From Marivirga arenosa (GTDB lineage: Bacteria > Bacteroidota > Bacteroidia > Cytophagales > Cyclobacteriaceae), in contig NZ_CP129968.2 in assembly GCF_030503875.2 (NCBI RefSeq), positions 496,001 through 560,000 of the forward strand: a stretch of 64,000 bases of DNA, given 5' to 3'. Positions 9,205-18,906 of the stretch are shown here, piece after piece; the first letter of the stretch is position 1; each line of letters starts with the position of its first letter. The notes beneath the pieces were generated by a model. It was not told the origin of the DNA. It searched no databases and saw nothing but the letters and a program-made list of their open reading frames with translations. The position numbers and the translations under genes were made by a program.

Positions 9205-10080
9205 ATGTCAACAACAACTGTCATGAGCAATAATAACAACACCATCAAGTTACTCGATCGTGAATACTATAAGTTGAGTAGCTTTATCCATGATCATTAT
9301 GGGATCAACCTGACGGATGCAAAGCGTGTTTTGTTGGAAAGTAGATTGCAGAAAAGACTTAGAGCAGCTGGCCTCACCAATTTTAAGGATTATGTAAAGC
9401 AGGTGATCTCTTCTAAAAATCAAGAAGAGATCATCAATATGATCAATGTAGTATCCACTAATAAAACGGATTTCTTCAGAGAAAAATCTCACTTTGATTA
9501 TATGTCTAAGGTATTATTACCTGAAATGGCAACCAAATATGGAAAGGAATTAAAAGTTTGGAGTGCAGCTTCTTCAACGGGTGAAGAAATTTATACCATC
9601 GCTATGGTAATTGAAGAATTTATGAATGCGAATAGCTTCCAGTTCAATTATTCAATAGACGGTACTGATATATCAACTGATGTACTAAGAAAATGTATTC
9701 GCGGGGTATATGATTTAGCAGATATTGCTCCTATTCCAAATTCATTGAAGCAAAAGTATTTTTTAAGAAGTAGGGATAAAATCAGGCCAAAGGTTAAAGT
9801 AGTCAGAAAACTTAGAGCCAGAGCCAACTTTTATAGATTTAATTTAATGAGTTCGAATTACCCCACTAAAGGTAAATATGACATCATCTTTTGTAGAAAT
9901 GTATTGATCTATTTTGATCGCAAAACGCAATATGAAGTGATAAAAAAGTTATGCGGTTCACTTAAAACTGGGGGTTATTTATTTCTAGGTCATTCTGAAT
10001 CTATAATAGGTTTGGACTTACCTCTTCAGCAGGTTACCCATACAGGATATAGAAAAGTTTTAAGCCATGGAAATGCTTGA
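9205..10080 (+). CDS. cheR: Chemoreceptor glutamate methyltransferase CheR
   Basis: Uses S-adenosylmethionine to methylate receptor glutamates, giving adaptation. About 291 residues, standard for the family. An all-alpha N-terminal domain (FIHDHYGINLTDAKR) is followed by the SAM-binding domain with TDFFREKSHFD, VWSAASSTGEEIYTIAM, DGTDISTDVL and FCRNVLIYFD. I place the start at ATG 9205; a GTG codon immediately before it at 9202 is a poorer choice. The 3' end overlaps cheD by 14 bp, indicating coupling. Confidence 0.95.
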   Translation: MSTTTVMSNNNNTIKLLDREYYKLSSFIHDHYGINLTDAKRVLLESRLQKRLRAAGLTNFKDYVKQVISSKNQEEIINMINVVSTNKTDFFREKSHFDYMSKVLLPEMATKYGKELKVWSAASSTGEEIYTIAMVIEEFMNANSFQFNYSIDGTDISTDVLRKCIRGVYDLADIAPIPNSLKQKYFLRSRDKIRPKVKVVRKLRARANFYRFNLMSSNYPTKGKYDIIFCRNVLIYFDRKTQYEVIKKLCGSLKTGGYLFLGHSESIIGLDLPLQQVTHTGYRKVLSHGNA

Positions 10081-10528
10081 ATTGATATTGAAAGAACATT
10101 TCGTTCATCCGGGAATGCTAAGGGTTTCAAGATTTAAAGAAATTATTTGGACTGTTTTAGGCTCATGCGTAGCGGTAGTGCTTCATGATAAAGAGAACAA
10201 ATATTCAGGTATGAATCATTTTATGCTGCCTTATTGGAATCAAAAGGATGCACCTACTGAAATGTATGGCGATATAGCTACAGAACGTTTGATAAAAAAA
10301 TTTGAAGCGATGGGTAGTAAAATTGAAAACCTAGAAGCAAGAATTGTTGGGGGCTCTGAGCAAATCAATAAGACTTTTGAAATAGGAAAAAAGAATGTAG
10401 CTGTTGCTGAAAAGATATTATCAACCTATAAAATTAAAGTAGTAGGAAGACAAACCGGTGGAGCAAGTGGAAGAAAATTAAAACTATTAACCCACAGCGG
10501 AAAGCTCTTTATAAAAAACTTGAATTGA
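10067..10528 (+). CDS. cheD: Chemoreceptor glutamine deamidase CheD
   Basis: A 153-residue CheD, which deamidates receptor glutamines and can interact with CheC-type phosphatases. The catalytic Cys34 in TVLGSCVAV and His51 in GMNHFMLP are in place, and the later ARIVGGSEQ and VVGRQTGGASGRKL segments fit the fold. No cheC or cheX gene is present in the operon, so here CheD probably acts only on receptors. Overlaps cheR by 14 bp. Confidence 0.95.
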   Translation: MEMLELILKEHFVHPGMLRVSRFKEIIWTVLGSCVAVVLHDKENKYSGMNHFMLPYWNQKDAPTEMYGDIATERLIKKFEAMGSKIENLEARIVGGSEQINKTFEIGKKNVAVAEKILSTYKIKVVGRQTGGASGRKLKLLTHSGKLFIKNLN

Positions 10529-10556
10529 AATTATTTAAATCATTAATCATAACCTC

Positions 10557-10922
10557 ATGAATAAAAATATTGTAATAGCCGAAGATTTTAATGTTTCTCG
10601 TAAAATAATAGCGAGTGTATTAACAAAAGCGGGACACCATGTAATTGAAGCTTCTGATGGTAAAGAAGCCGCTTCCTATTTTGACGGTCGTAAGGTCGAT
10701 ATGCTTATCACAGACTTTAATATGCCAGAAATGAATGGAGCAGAACTGATTCAAAAAGTAAGAGCTACATCTGATTACTCATTCATTCCAATTTTATTGT
10801 TAACTACGGAAGTAAATGAGGTAAAATTGAAAGCTGCCTTAGATGAAAACATTACGGCATGGATTAAAAAACCTTTTCAAGCAGATGTATTTCTGAAAAT
10901 TGTAACTAAAGCGCTGAGATAA
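10557..10922 (+). CDS. cheY: CheY-like single-domain response regulator
   Basis: A 121-residue receiver domain with E9/D10, phosphoacceptor D53 in LITDFNMPEMNG, the LLTTE switch region and K in WIKKPF. It lies two bases before cheA, so it is very likely phosphorylated by that kinase. There is no output domain and no flagellar switch gene nearby, so its target (a gliding motor, polysaccharide export or another regulator) is open. Confidence 0.93.
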   Translation: MNKNIVIAEDFNVSRKIIASVLTKAGHHVIEASDGKEAASYFDGRKVDMLITDFNMPEMNGAELIQKVRATSDYSFIPILLLTTEVNEVKLKAALDENITAWIKKPFQADVFLKIVTKALR

Positions 10923-10924
10923 TT

Positions 10925-12961
10925 ATGGACTTTAAGCAAGAATATATTGAAGAAGTAAAGCAGATTTTGAAGAATTTGGAAAAGTCTATCATGCTGCTTG
11001 ACCAAGAGCCTAATCAGCCAGATGAAATCAATAATATCTACCGCTATTTACATACTGTAAAAGGCAGTGCTGGTATGTTTGATTTTAAGGACATGGAGCG
11101 TTTAACTCATGAATTGGAAAACGTTTATACAGATATACGTGACGGCATTAGGACAATAGACGAATATGTTCTTGATCTCACCCTCCATGCGATTGATATT
11201 TTGAATGATTTAATTGAAGGAAGTGTGGATAGTGGGCCTACAGATAAGATTATTGAATCTATCATTACCTTAAGAGGGCAAGAAGCTAGTCTTGAATCAT
11301 CTCAGTCTTTAACCGCAAATAATAATAAAAAGGAAGCATTTAGTATTTTTTTTCGTCCAACGGAAACTCTTTTTAAAAGAGGAATAAACGTTAGTGCCAT
11401 GTTGGAAGATTTGGAAGATCTTACTTGGCATGAAATTATTATTCATAATGAATCAGTACCGTTTGAAAAACAATTAGCAGATCAGAAATTTGTTTCATGG
11501 CTAGAAATTTTAGCCGTTTCTGAAGAAGGACGAGAAGCGGTTGATGATGTTTTTCTTTTTTTAAATGATCAAGATTTTCAAGTTTTGAAGCTTGAAAGTA
11601 AGGAAAGCTTTACTAATGAGGAATATAAAAAACAGGTTGTTTTAAACGATGATGAGGTAGAATTCCGACTTGGTAAACTGGAGTCTTTTGATGCAGAGAT
11701 TTTCAACAAGCAAGCACAGCAAGAAAAAACCAATAAATCTGCTATACTTCAAGAGGTAAAGCATGAACTTCAAGAGTTGCAAGAAGAAGAGGAGCAGGTA
11801 GAAACGATAGCCATAAAAAAATCATCTAAGAAGTCAGCGCATATCAATGTAAGTACTGATAAGCTTGATGATTTAATCAATATTGTGAGCGAACTGGTGA
11901 CCTTCCGTTCTGAAATGCAACACTTATTAAGTGATGAAAAAGACAATGAAATAACGGAAGCGGTAGAAAAATTAGAGTTTCTAACCTTAAGATTAAGAGA
12001 TTCTGCATTTAATATCCGATTAGTTCCGATTAATATCCTTCAGGTTAAGCTTCAAAGATTAATTAGAACGGTTTCCAAAGATTTAAATAAAGAAATAGAA
12101 TTCATTACAGAAGGTCTAGATACGGAGCTTGACCGAAGCATTATTACGGCACTTGAAGCTCCATTAATGCATATTATTCGAAACAGCTTAGACCACGGAA
12201 TTGAGTCACCTGACGAAAGAGAAAGTAGAAATAAGCCAAGAAAAGGCTTATTGAAATTATACTCTTATAATAGTGGAGACCATGTTTTTATTCAAATCCA
12301 GGATGATGGAAATGGAATTGATTTTGAAAAAATTAAGAAGAAAGCAATAGAGAAGGGCCTTATAAAAGCCAAACAAGAATGCACTGAACAGGAGTTGATA
12401 AATATTATGATGTCTCCTGGTTTTTCAACTGCAGATGAAGTTACCAAAGTAAGTGGAAGAGGTGTGGGAATGGATGTGGTGAAAAAGGAGATAGAATCTT
12501 TAAGAGGAGATATTGATATAAGCACAGAAGACGGTTTAGGGACTATCATCACTTTAAGACTTCCACTTACTTTAACAATACTAGATACCTTAGTAGTTAA
12601 AGTTTCTGAAGAGAAGTATTTAATACCTATCAATGAAATTGAATATTGTTATGAGGAAGATCATGCAGTATTGTTCAAAAATAACAGAAGACTAATTAAT
12701 TATGATAATGTATTCATTCCATTCGTTTCCTTAAGAAATCACTTTGGCCATGAAGAGCACCCAGAAAAGGAAACCGTCATTATTGTAAAGAAGAATGATG
12801 TTAGGATAGCAGTAGTGGTAGATGATATTATTGGTCAATATCAAACGGTTTATAAGCCATTAAATGAATTAATTCAAGATATAGACTGCTTCTCAGGAGC
12901 TTCTATTCTTGGGGATGGTACTACTGCATTAATTTTAAATGCATTGAAACTTAAAAATTAG
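10925..12961 (+). CDS. cheA: Chemotaxis histidine kinase CheA
   Basis: A 678-residue CheA. Order of domains: Hpt (1-105) with phosphorylated H43 in YLHTVKGSAGMF; a middle domain (about 135-240, FSIFFRPTETLFKRGINVSA) of the kind found in many CheA proteins between P1 and P3; an acidic linker; the dimerisation domain (HINVSTDKLDDLINIVSEL); the ATPase domain with MHIIRNSLDHGIE near 414-426, DDGNGID and SGRGVGMDVVKKEIE; and a CheW-like domain from about 540. All catalytic boxes are intact. It follows cheY closely and is followed after five bases by a REC-kinase gene. Confidence 0.96.
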   Translation: MDFKQEYIEEVKQILKNLEKSIMLLDQEPNQPDEINNIYRYLHTVKGSAGMFDFKDMERLTHELENVYTDIRDGIRTIDEYVLDLTLHAIDILNDLIEGSVDSGPTDKIIESIITLRGQEASLESSQSLTANNNKKEAFSIFFRPTETLFKRGINVSAMLEDLEDLTWHEIIIHNESVPFEKQLADQKFVSWLEILAVSEEGREAVDDVFLFLNDQDFQVLKLESKESFTNEEYKKQVVLNDDEVEFRLGKLESFDAEIFNKQAQQEKTNKSAILQEVKHELQELQEEEEQVETIAIKKSSKKSAHINVSTDKLDDLINIVSELVTFRSEMQHLLSDEKDNEITEAVEKLEFLTLRLRDSAFNIRLVPINILQVKLQRLIRTVSKDLNKEIEFITEGLDTELDRSIITALEAPLMHIIRNSLDHGIESPDERESRNKPRKGLLKLYSYNSGDHVFIQIQDDGNGIDFEKIKKKAIEKGLIKAKQECTEQELINIMMSPGFSTADEVTKVSGRGVGMDVVKKEIESLRGDIDISTEDGLGTIITLRLPLTLTILDTLVVKVSEEKYLIPINEIEYCYEEDHAVLFKNNRRLINYDNVFIPFVSLRNHFGHEEHPEKETVIIVKKNDVRIAVVVDDIIGQYQTVYKPLNELIQDIDCFSGASILGDGTTALILNALKLKN

Positions 12962-12966
12962 GTGAT

Positions 12967-14112
12967 ATGAACCATCAAATCCTCATAGTGGATGACTTAA
13001 AAGGTATTTACAGAAAAATTCAATCTGTATTAGAACCTAGAGGATGCGAAATCACCTATTGTGAGACTGGAGAAAGTGGAATAGAAGCAGCTCAAAATCA
13101 TTTGTATGATTTAATCATTTTGGATATACACTTACCCAATATGAATGGTATTGAGGTCTGTAAAACTTTAAAGAAACTACCCAATTATCAACACCGACCT
13201 GTCTTATTGCTTACTTCAGATACCAGAAAGTTAGAGCTGGGCTTAATGGCAGGGGCTTCTGATTATATTTTGAAGCCTTTTAATGAACTCGAAATGATTG
13301 CCAGAGTATTTACACAAATTAATCTTAGTAAAGAAAAATTAAAGAGTATATCTGAAAAACAGTCCCTTCAAAATGATTTGCAAAAGCAAGAATTCAAACT
13401 GAAAGAAGTACAAAATGATTTACATCAATATTTCTATCAAACCGCCCATAAGCTTCGCTCGCCCTTATCTAGCATGGAGGGCTTAATTCAATTATTGCAA
13501 TATGAAAAACCTGATATTTGTCAGCATGAATATATGAAAATGCTTAAAAAGACGATTGATAAGATGTCATATGTCAATCATCAAATATCAAAAATTGGAG
13601 AGATTAAGTCTTCAGTTATAAAGCCAAAAAAATTCAAGCTGCATAGCTTCATTTCAAAAATTTTAAAAACTCATTTCTTCCAACACTCAATCAAAACTAA
13701 TATTTCACATAACATTTTGCTTGAAACCGACACCAAAATATTCCAAAATGGTTTAAAGCCAATCATAGAAAATGCCATCTATTATACATGCCTAAAGAAA
13801 AAGGTTCAATCTATCATTATTGAAATTAATTTAGTTCAGAAAAATGACAGCTATTATTTGATGATAAGAGATAATGGACCTGGTATTTATAAAGAGGAAC
13901 TGGATAAGATTTCGAGTATCTTTCACGTAGGTACTGATAAATCGCAAGGCAATGGCTTAGGATTATTTATTAGTAAAATAGCATTAAATAAAATAGGAAT
14001 GGAACTTCATTTCGAAAGTAAACTCGATCAATTCACTGAGGTACAAATTGATTTAACACGAGCAATCGATAAATCGCTAGGATCTGAATTAAAATATCAA
14101 ATTATAGCGTAA
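12967..14112 (+). CDS. Receiver domain-histidine kinase hybrid
   Basis: A 381-residue soluble protein: receiver domain (1-120, phosphoacceptor D53 in LIILDIHLPNMNG), a coiled-coil linker (about 125-155), a HisKA-like H-box with H161 (QTAHKLRSPLSS) and an HATPase domain (about 255-370) with IENAIYYT, RDNGPGIY and GNGLGLFIS. It has no transmembrane segment or other sensor, so its input is probably phosphorelay from CheA or another kinase in this operon. Located between cheA and cheB, an unusual place for such a kinase; it could branch the signal toward a non-motility output. Confidence 0.9.
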   Translation: MNHQILIVDDLKGIYRKIQSVLEPRGCEITYCETGESGIEAAQNHLYDLIILDIHLPNMNGIEVCKTLKKLPNYQHRPVLLLTSDTRKLELGLMAGASDYILKPFNELEMIARVFTQINLSKEKLKSISEKQSLQNDLQKQEFKLKEVQNDLHQYFYQTAHKLRSPLSSMEGLIQLLQYEKPDICQHEYMKMLKKTIDKMSYVNHQISKIGEIKSSVIKPKKFKLHSFISKILKTHFFQHSIKTNISHNILLETDTKIFQNGLKPIIENAIYYTCLKKKVQSIIIEINLVQKNDSYYLMIRDNGPGIYKEELDKISSIFHVGTDKSQGNGLGLFISKIALNKIGMELHFESKLDQFTEVQIDLTRAIDKSLGSELKYQIIA

Positions 14113-14138
14113 CTTATGTAATTATTTCAACTAGTAAT

Positions 14139-15203
14139 ATGGCCATAAAAGTATTAATTGTAGATGATTCAGCTTTGGTAAGACAAAGCTTTAAAGCAAT
14201 ATTAGAAAGCGATAGAGAAATATCAGTAATCGCTACTGCTCGAGATCCTTTTGTGGCGGCTGAACGAATTGCAAAAGAAAAACCTGATGTGATCACGCTC
14301 GATATGGTGATGCCTAAAATGGATGGTTTAACCTTTCTTAAGAAATTAATGAAACAGGCTCCAATCCCTGTGATTGTAATTTCTAATCAAACTAATAAAG
14401 GGGCAGAATTAGCAATGAAATCATTGGAATACGGAGCGGTTGATGTTATCTCAAAACCCAATATTTCCAATGAGGAGCAAATAGAAGAGAGCAAAGTATT
14501 ATTAATTGACAAAGTGAAATCCGCCTATTATGCGGGACGAAAATCGAAAAAAATAAAGGAGGAAAGACTAAAGAATAAAAATAACATAACTTCTAATTCA
14601 GGAGCTTTTCATCATCATAATACAGTGATAGCGGTGGGAGCTTCCACAGGAGGAACGGAGGCAATTAAGGATTTCCTGCAATCCCTTCCTTCGGAAATGC
14701 CCCCAATATTAATAGTGCAGCATATGCCCGAAAAGTTTACGGCTAGCTTTGCTGCAAGATTAAATGAGCTATGTTCACTTCATGTAAAGGAGGCGGAGAA
14801 TAATGAGGAAATAAAAAAGAATACGGTTTACATTGCGCCAGGAAATTTTCATATGTCCTTACATTATAATTTAAGCAAAAAATATATTCGGATTACTAAG
14901 GGGGATTTAGTTAATCGTCATAGGCCTTCGGTTAATGTACTATTCAATTCTGTGGCTAAGTCAGCAGGTGAAAATGCGATTGGAATTATAATGACTGGAA
15001 TGGGAGATGATGGTGCCTTGGGAATGAAAAATATGTTTGATCGAGGTGCTTTCACTATTGCGCAAGATGAAGATTCATCTGTAGTATTCGGAATGCCTAT
15101 GAAAGCCATTCAAAACAAAGGTGTTACTCAAATAATGCCTTTAAATGAAATAGCTCCTGCTGTAATACAATTATTAGAAAATAAAGGGATAGCTACAGAT
15201 TGA
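14139..15203 (+). CDS. cheB: Chemotaxis methylesterase CheB
   Basis: A 354-residue CheB: receiver domain (phosphoacceptor D55 in VITLDMVMPKMDG), a linker, and the C-terminal methylesterase domain with catalytic S169 in VGASTGGTEAI, H195 in VQHMPEKF and an aspartate near 291 in MTGMGDDGALGM. It removes methyl groups added by CheR. The presence of CheR, CheB and CheD together means the array is capable of full adaptation. Confidence 0.96.
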   Translation: MAIKVLIVDDSALVRQSFKAILESDREISVIATARDPFVAAERIAKEKPDVITLDMVMPKMDGLTFLKKLMKQAPIPVIVISNQTNKGAELAMKSLEYGAVDVISKPNISNEEQIEESKVLLIDKVKSAYYAGRKSKKIKEERLKNKNNITSNSGAFHHHNTVIAVGASTGGTEAIKDFLQSLPSEMPPILIVQHMPEKFTASFAARLNELCSLHVKEAENNEEIKKNTVYIAPGNFHMSLHYNLSKKYIRITKGDLVNRHRPSVNVLFNSVAKSAGENAIGIIMTGMGDDGALGMKNMFDRGAFTIAQDEDSSVVFGMPMKAIQNKGVTQIMPLNEIAPAVIQLLENKGIATD

Positions 15204-15233
15204 AAAACGGTCTAATTAAATATATTTATACCG

Positions 15234-18200
15234 ATGATCAATAAGGCGAAATCCATATTAACTAAAAATAGATTAAAAGAGTCATTAGTATTTCAAAAAA
15301 GATCAATACTCCTATCTAATTATATAAGCTGGATATTGGTGATTATCAATGTATTGCTTTTAATTTTAATACCTGGTAATCATAACTTAGAAGCAATAAT
15401 AGAATCAGCTATTGCAATAGCTATTTTTGCATTTCCTTTTTTATTGAATCACCTGAAATTATATACGCTTAGCAATTTTTATTTGTCATGGGTGCCTCCA
15501 ATATTAGTCACCCTCTTTTTTATGTATTCAATTGAGGGTCAGGAAAATGTATCGCCAACCGTTTACGATGGTTTAAAGTTTTACATTATCGCAAGTGGAA
15601 GTATTCCTGTTATTCTTTTTGGAAGAAATCAACTCGCTTTAACGGTATTTGGTATTCTGCCAAGTTTAATAGTAATCTTATTCTTTGAATCTATTTTTAG
15701 TTTTTTTGAATTAGGATTTGGACAGATTGGAGTGGAAGATGGTTACTATCACATTAATAGAATCAGGTCGTTTATTGCTTATTTTATAATTACCGCTTCT
15801 AGTTTTTCATTACGTTTTCTGGTGGATAAAAGTGATTTAGAGAATTTCCACCTTCAAGAAGAATTAGCCCATAAAAATAAAGAAATTCAAGAGCAATCAG
15901 ATCGTAATTTAGCGCAATTAAATACAGAATTATCGGAAAAAGTAAAGCAATTAGAGCATAGAGAATTTATGTTGTCACAATCTCAAAAGGTGGCCAATAT
16001 CGGGAATTGGGAATGTGATAGCAATGGTAAATTCACCTTTTGGTCAAAGGAAATGTATAATATTTTTGGTTTTGATGATAGTACAGAGGTTACCCAAATA
16101 AAACTATCTGATTTCCTTAAAGTAAATGAAAAAAATAAATTTGAGGATACAGTCGAACTGGTTCTTGAAGCAGAATTTGAGACCAAAATTACATTGCCCA
16201 TCACCACACCTATCGGATACCACAAATGGGTGGAGTTCTTCTTTTACGTGATAAAAAATGATAGACAGCAAGCAATAATAAGAGGGGTTTGTAAGGACAT
16301 AACCTATTTCAAGGAATCAGAACAATTACTGAAATCAAATGAAAGGAAATATAAAGGATTATTTAAGCAATCTTTTTATCCTATTATTTTAATTAATAAA
16401 GAAGGGTTGGTGTTAGATGCTAATGAAAGCTTTGACAATCTCATCGAGGCTGAAAGAAACGAATTCATATATCATGATATCAATACTTTACTTAGGTTTG
16501 ATCTCAATAAAGCCATAAAAACTTCTTATGAGATAGATAACTTTAAAATGGAAGGTGAAATTTCCACTATCCTTGGTAACATACTTCAAATTGAATTATT
16601 CATTGGTTATCTGGATCATGATAATTTGATTCTCACCTTTAGGGATATTACAGAACTAAAATTAGCTGAACAAAGAATCATCGAAAGTGAATTAAAATTT
16701 AGAACCTCCTTTGAATTTTCTGCTAATGGAATGGCACTACTTTCTAAAGAAGGCTATTTTATGGAGGTAAATGAAAAATTATGTGAAATCACCGGATATA
16801 GTGCTAATGAATTGAAAGAAGTAAGTTTTTCAGATATTACTTATAAGGATGATTTACCTCGTGATGCTGATTATACCAATATGTTAGAACGAGGGGAAGC
16901 CAGTTCATACAATAAAGAAAAGAGATATATTCATAAATCTGGCGCTATTATTTGGGTAAGTATTTCTACCTCTATTATTAAGAATCCTGAAAATGAAGAG
17001 GACTTTTATTATGTGGCGCAAATTCAAGATGTAACCGATCGGAAAAACTCAGAAAGTCAGCTTATTGAGGCAGAAGAACGATTCAGAACCTTGGTTGAAA
17101 GGTCACTAGTGGGGGTATATATTATTCAAGACGATCGCTTTGAATATGTGAATCCTGCTTTTTACAAACTCTTTGGATACACTGAAAGTGAGATGTTAAG
17201 TTTAAATGATTTTTCTGATTTAGTACATGAAGATGATCAGCAAAAAATAAAAGCCAATGTAGCCGCTAGAATGAATGGCGAGTTGTTGAAAGCCAGAACA
17301 GAAATTAAAGGTGTTGATAAGCAGGGTAAAATTATATGGGTTGAGGCTTATGGTAGTAATATAACTTATAAAGGAAGGCCAGCTGTCATTGGAACCTTAG
17401 TAGATATTACGGATCGTAAGCAATTCGAAAAAGAGCAGGCTCTTTTAGGTTCCATAGTGGAATCGATAGACGAAGCCATAATAAGTATTTCAATAGATGG
17501 TTTTATAAACTCTTGGAATACGGGAGCTCAAAAAATATTTGATTTAAAACCATGGGAAGCAATAAATCATCAATTAAATGAAATCATTCCTTCTGAAATA
17601 CTTCCTAACGATGAGGATTTGGCTTTAGTAATGAATGATGATTTGCTGATTGAAAATTTGGAAAAGAAATGGTTGAAAAAGGGAGGGTGGAGAAATATTT
17701 CAATATCTTTTTTCCCTTTAAAAGATCGATCAAATAATCTTATTGGATCAACCATAGTAGCCCGAGATATTACGAATAGGATAAAAGCACAACAAGAGCT
17801 AAAAGAAAGTGAAGAGCGCTATCGTGATTTAGTTGAAAATGCTTCTGAAGCATTAGTAGTATTTAAAGCAAAAGATGGTGATTTTGTTCATATTAGCAAT
17901 AGTGCTATTGATTTATTCAAAACTTCACATGATCAATTGTTGGATATGTCCATATCTGATTTGAGCCCTAAATACCAACCCGATGGTAAAGAATCAAGAA
18001 CTCAACTTAGGAAGTATATTCTGAAGGCAACCAAATATAATATGATTGCTTTTGATTGGACTTTCCTTGATCTTGAAGGTAACCAAATTCCTACTGAAGT
18101 TCGTTTGACCAAAGTCCCATCAAAAGAAGGTTTATTTGTTAGAGGAAGTATTATAGACATTAGTGAGAGAATTGAGAAAAATAAACTGTTAGCGGAAGCC

Positions 18201-18836
18201 AATAAAAAGATTGGAGAGCTAAAGCTAATGGCATTGCGCTCAGTCATGAGCCCTCATTTTATATTCAATGTGCTAAATTCTATTCAATTTTTTATTGGTA
18301 AAAATGATAGACTTAATGCCATCAATTATCTCTCTACTTTCTCGAAATTAATAAGAGGAATATTAACTCACTCGGTGGATAATAAGATAAAACTGTCGGA
18401 AGAAATTGAGATGCTGAAAAATTATGTGGAGCTGGAAATGCTACGATTCGATAATAAGTTCGATTTTGAATTGATAGTAGATGAAGATCTTGATTTAGAT
18501 TACATTGAAGTACCATCCTTATTAATTCAACCCTATGTTGAAAATGCTATTCTGCATGGATTATATAATAAAGAAGGCAAAGGGAAATTAACGCTGGAAG
18601 TTACTGAAAAAGGAGACGTTATATATTTCAAAATCCTTGATAATGGAATTGGAAGAGAAGCCGCTAAAAAACTGCGTAAAAAGAGTTTTCCGAAACATAA
18701 ATCTATGGGTTTGAAACTGACGGAAGAGCGATTGAAATTAATTAATGAGAATCATAATATTTCATTTTATATTCAAGATGTAATGGAAAATAATGAAGTT
18801 GCAGGAACCGTTGTTACCATTGGTATCCTTACCTAG
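15234..18836 (+). CDS. Six-PAS membrane sensor kinase of the LytS type
   Basis: A 1200-residue kinase. Several transmembrane helices lie between about 25 and 195, a coiled coil follows (about 205-240), then six PAS domains at roughly 241-355, 365-475, 485-605, 610-725, 730-850 and 855-980, most ending in a D-I-T-x-R/K-x motif. The kinase core is the LytS type (His_kinase family): H1008 in MSPHFIFNVLNSIQFF, YVELEMLRFDNKF, then an HATPase domain with QPYVENAILHGL and DNGIGR. Kinases of this type phosphorylate LytTR regulators, and one is encoded at 4640-5383 just upstream of the operon. It is 30 bp after cheB. Confidence 0.92.
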   Translation: MINKAKSILTKNRLKESLVFQKRSILLSNYISWILVIINVLLLILIPGNHNLEAIIESAIAIAIFAFPFLLNHLKLYTLSNFYLSWVPPILVTLFFMYSIEGQENVSPTVYDGLKFYIIASGSIPVILFGRNQLALTVFGILPSLIVILFFESIFSFFELGFGQIGVEDGYYHINRIRSFIAYFIITASSFSLRFLVDKSDLENFHLQEELAHKNKEIQEQSDRNLAQLNTELSEKVKQLEHREFMLSQSQKVANIGNWECDSNGKFTFWSKEMYNIFGFDDSTEVTQIKLSDFLKVNEKNKFEDTVELVLEAEFETKITLPITTPIGYHKWVEFFFYVIKNDRQQAIIRGVCKDITYFKESEQLLKSNERKYKGLFKQSFYPIILINKEGLVLDANESFDNLIEAERNEFIYHDINTLLRFDLNKAIKTSYEIDNFKMEGEISTILGNILQIELFIGYLDHDNLILTFRDITELKLAEQRIIESELKFRTSFEFSANGMALLSKEGYFMEVNEKLCEITGYSANELKEVSFSDITYKDDLPRDADYTNMLERGEASSYNKEKRYIHKSGAIIWVSISTSIIKNPENEEDFYYVAQIQDVTDRKNSESQLIEAEERFRTLVERSLVGVYIIQDDRFEYVNPAFYKLFGYTESEMLSLNDFSDLVHEDDQQKIKANVAARMNGELLKARTEIKGVDKQGKIIWVEAYGSNITYKGRPAVIGTLVDITDRKQFEKEQALLGSIVESIDEAIISISIDGFINSWNTGAQKIFDLKPWEAINHQLNEIIPSEILPNDEDLALVMNDDLLIENLEKKWLKKGGWRNISISFFPLKDRSNNLIGSTIVARDITNRIKAQQELKESEERYRDLVENASEALVVFKAKDGDFVHISNSAIDLFKTSHDQLLDMSISDLSPKYQPDGKESRTQLRKYILKATKYNMIAFDWTFLDLEGNQIPTEVRLTKVPSKEGLFVRGSIIDISERIEKNKLLAEANKKIGELKLMALRSVMSPHFIFNVLNSIQFFIGKNDRLNAINYLSTFSKLIRGILTHSVDNKIKLSEEIEMLKNYVELEMLRFDNKFDFELIVDEDLDLDYIEVPSLLIQPYVENAILHGLYNKEGKGKLTLEVTEKGDVIYFKILDNGIGREAAKKLRKKSFPKHKSMGLKLTEERLKLINENHNISFYIQDVMENNEVAGTVVTIGILT

Positions 18837-18906
18837 TGCCTAAATTTAAAAGACGGCACAATATTTGACAACTAATCATATAGTAGTTTTAGTAAATCTC
18901 AATACT

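Noticed and set aside
18836..18860. Hairpin GTGCC/GGCAC after the six-PAS kinase
   Set aside because: Only a 5-bp stem, long loop and no T-run; not supported as a terminator.
18865..18906. TTG start for the carboxypeptidase-regulatory-like protein
   Set aside because: It adds 14 residues before a clean signal peptide that begins at ATG 18907.
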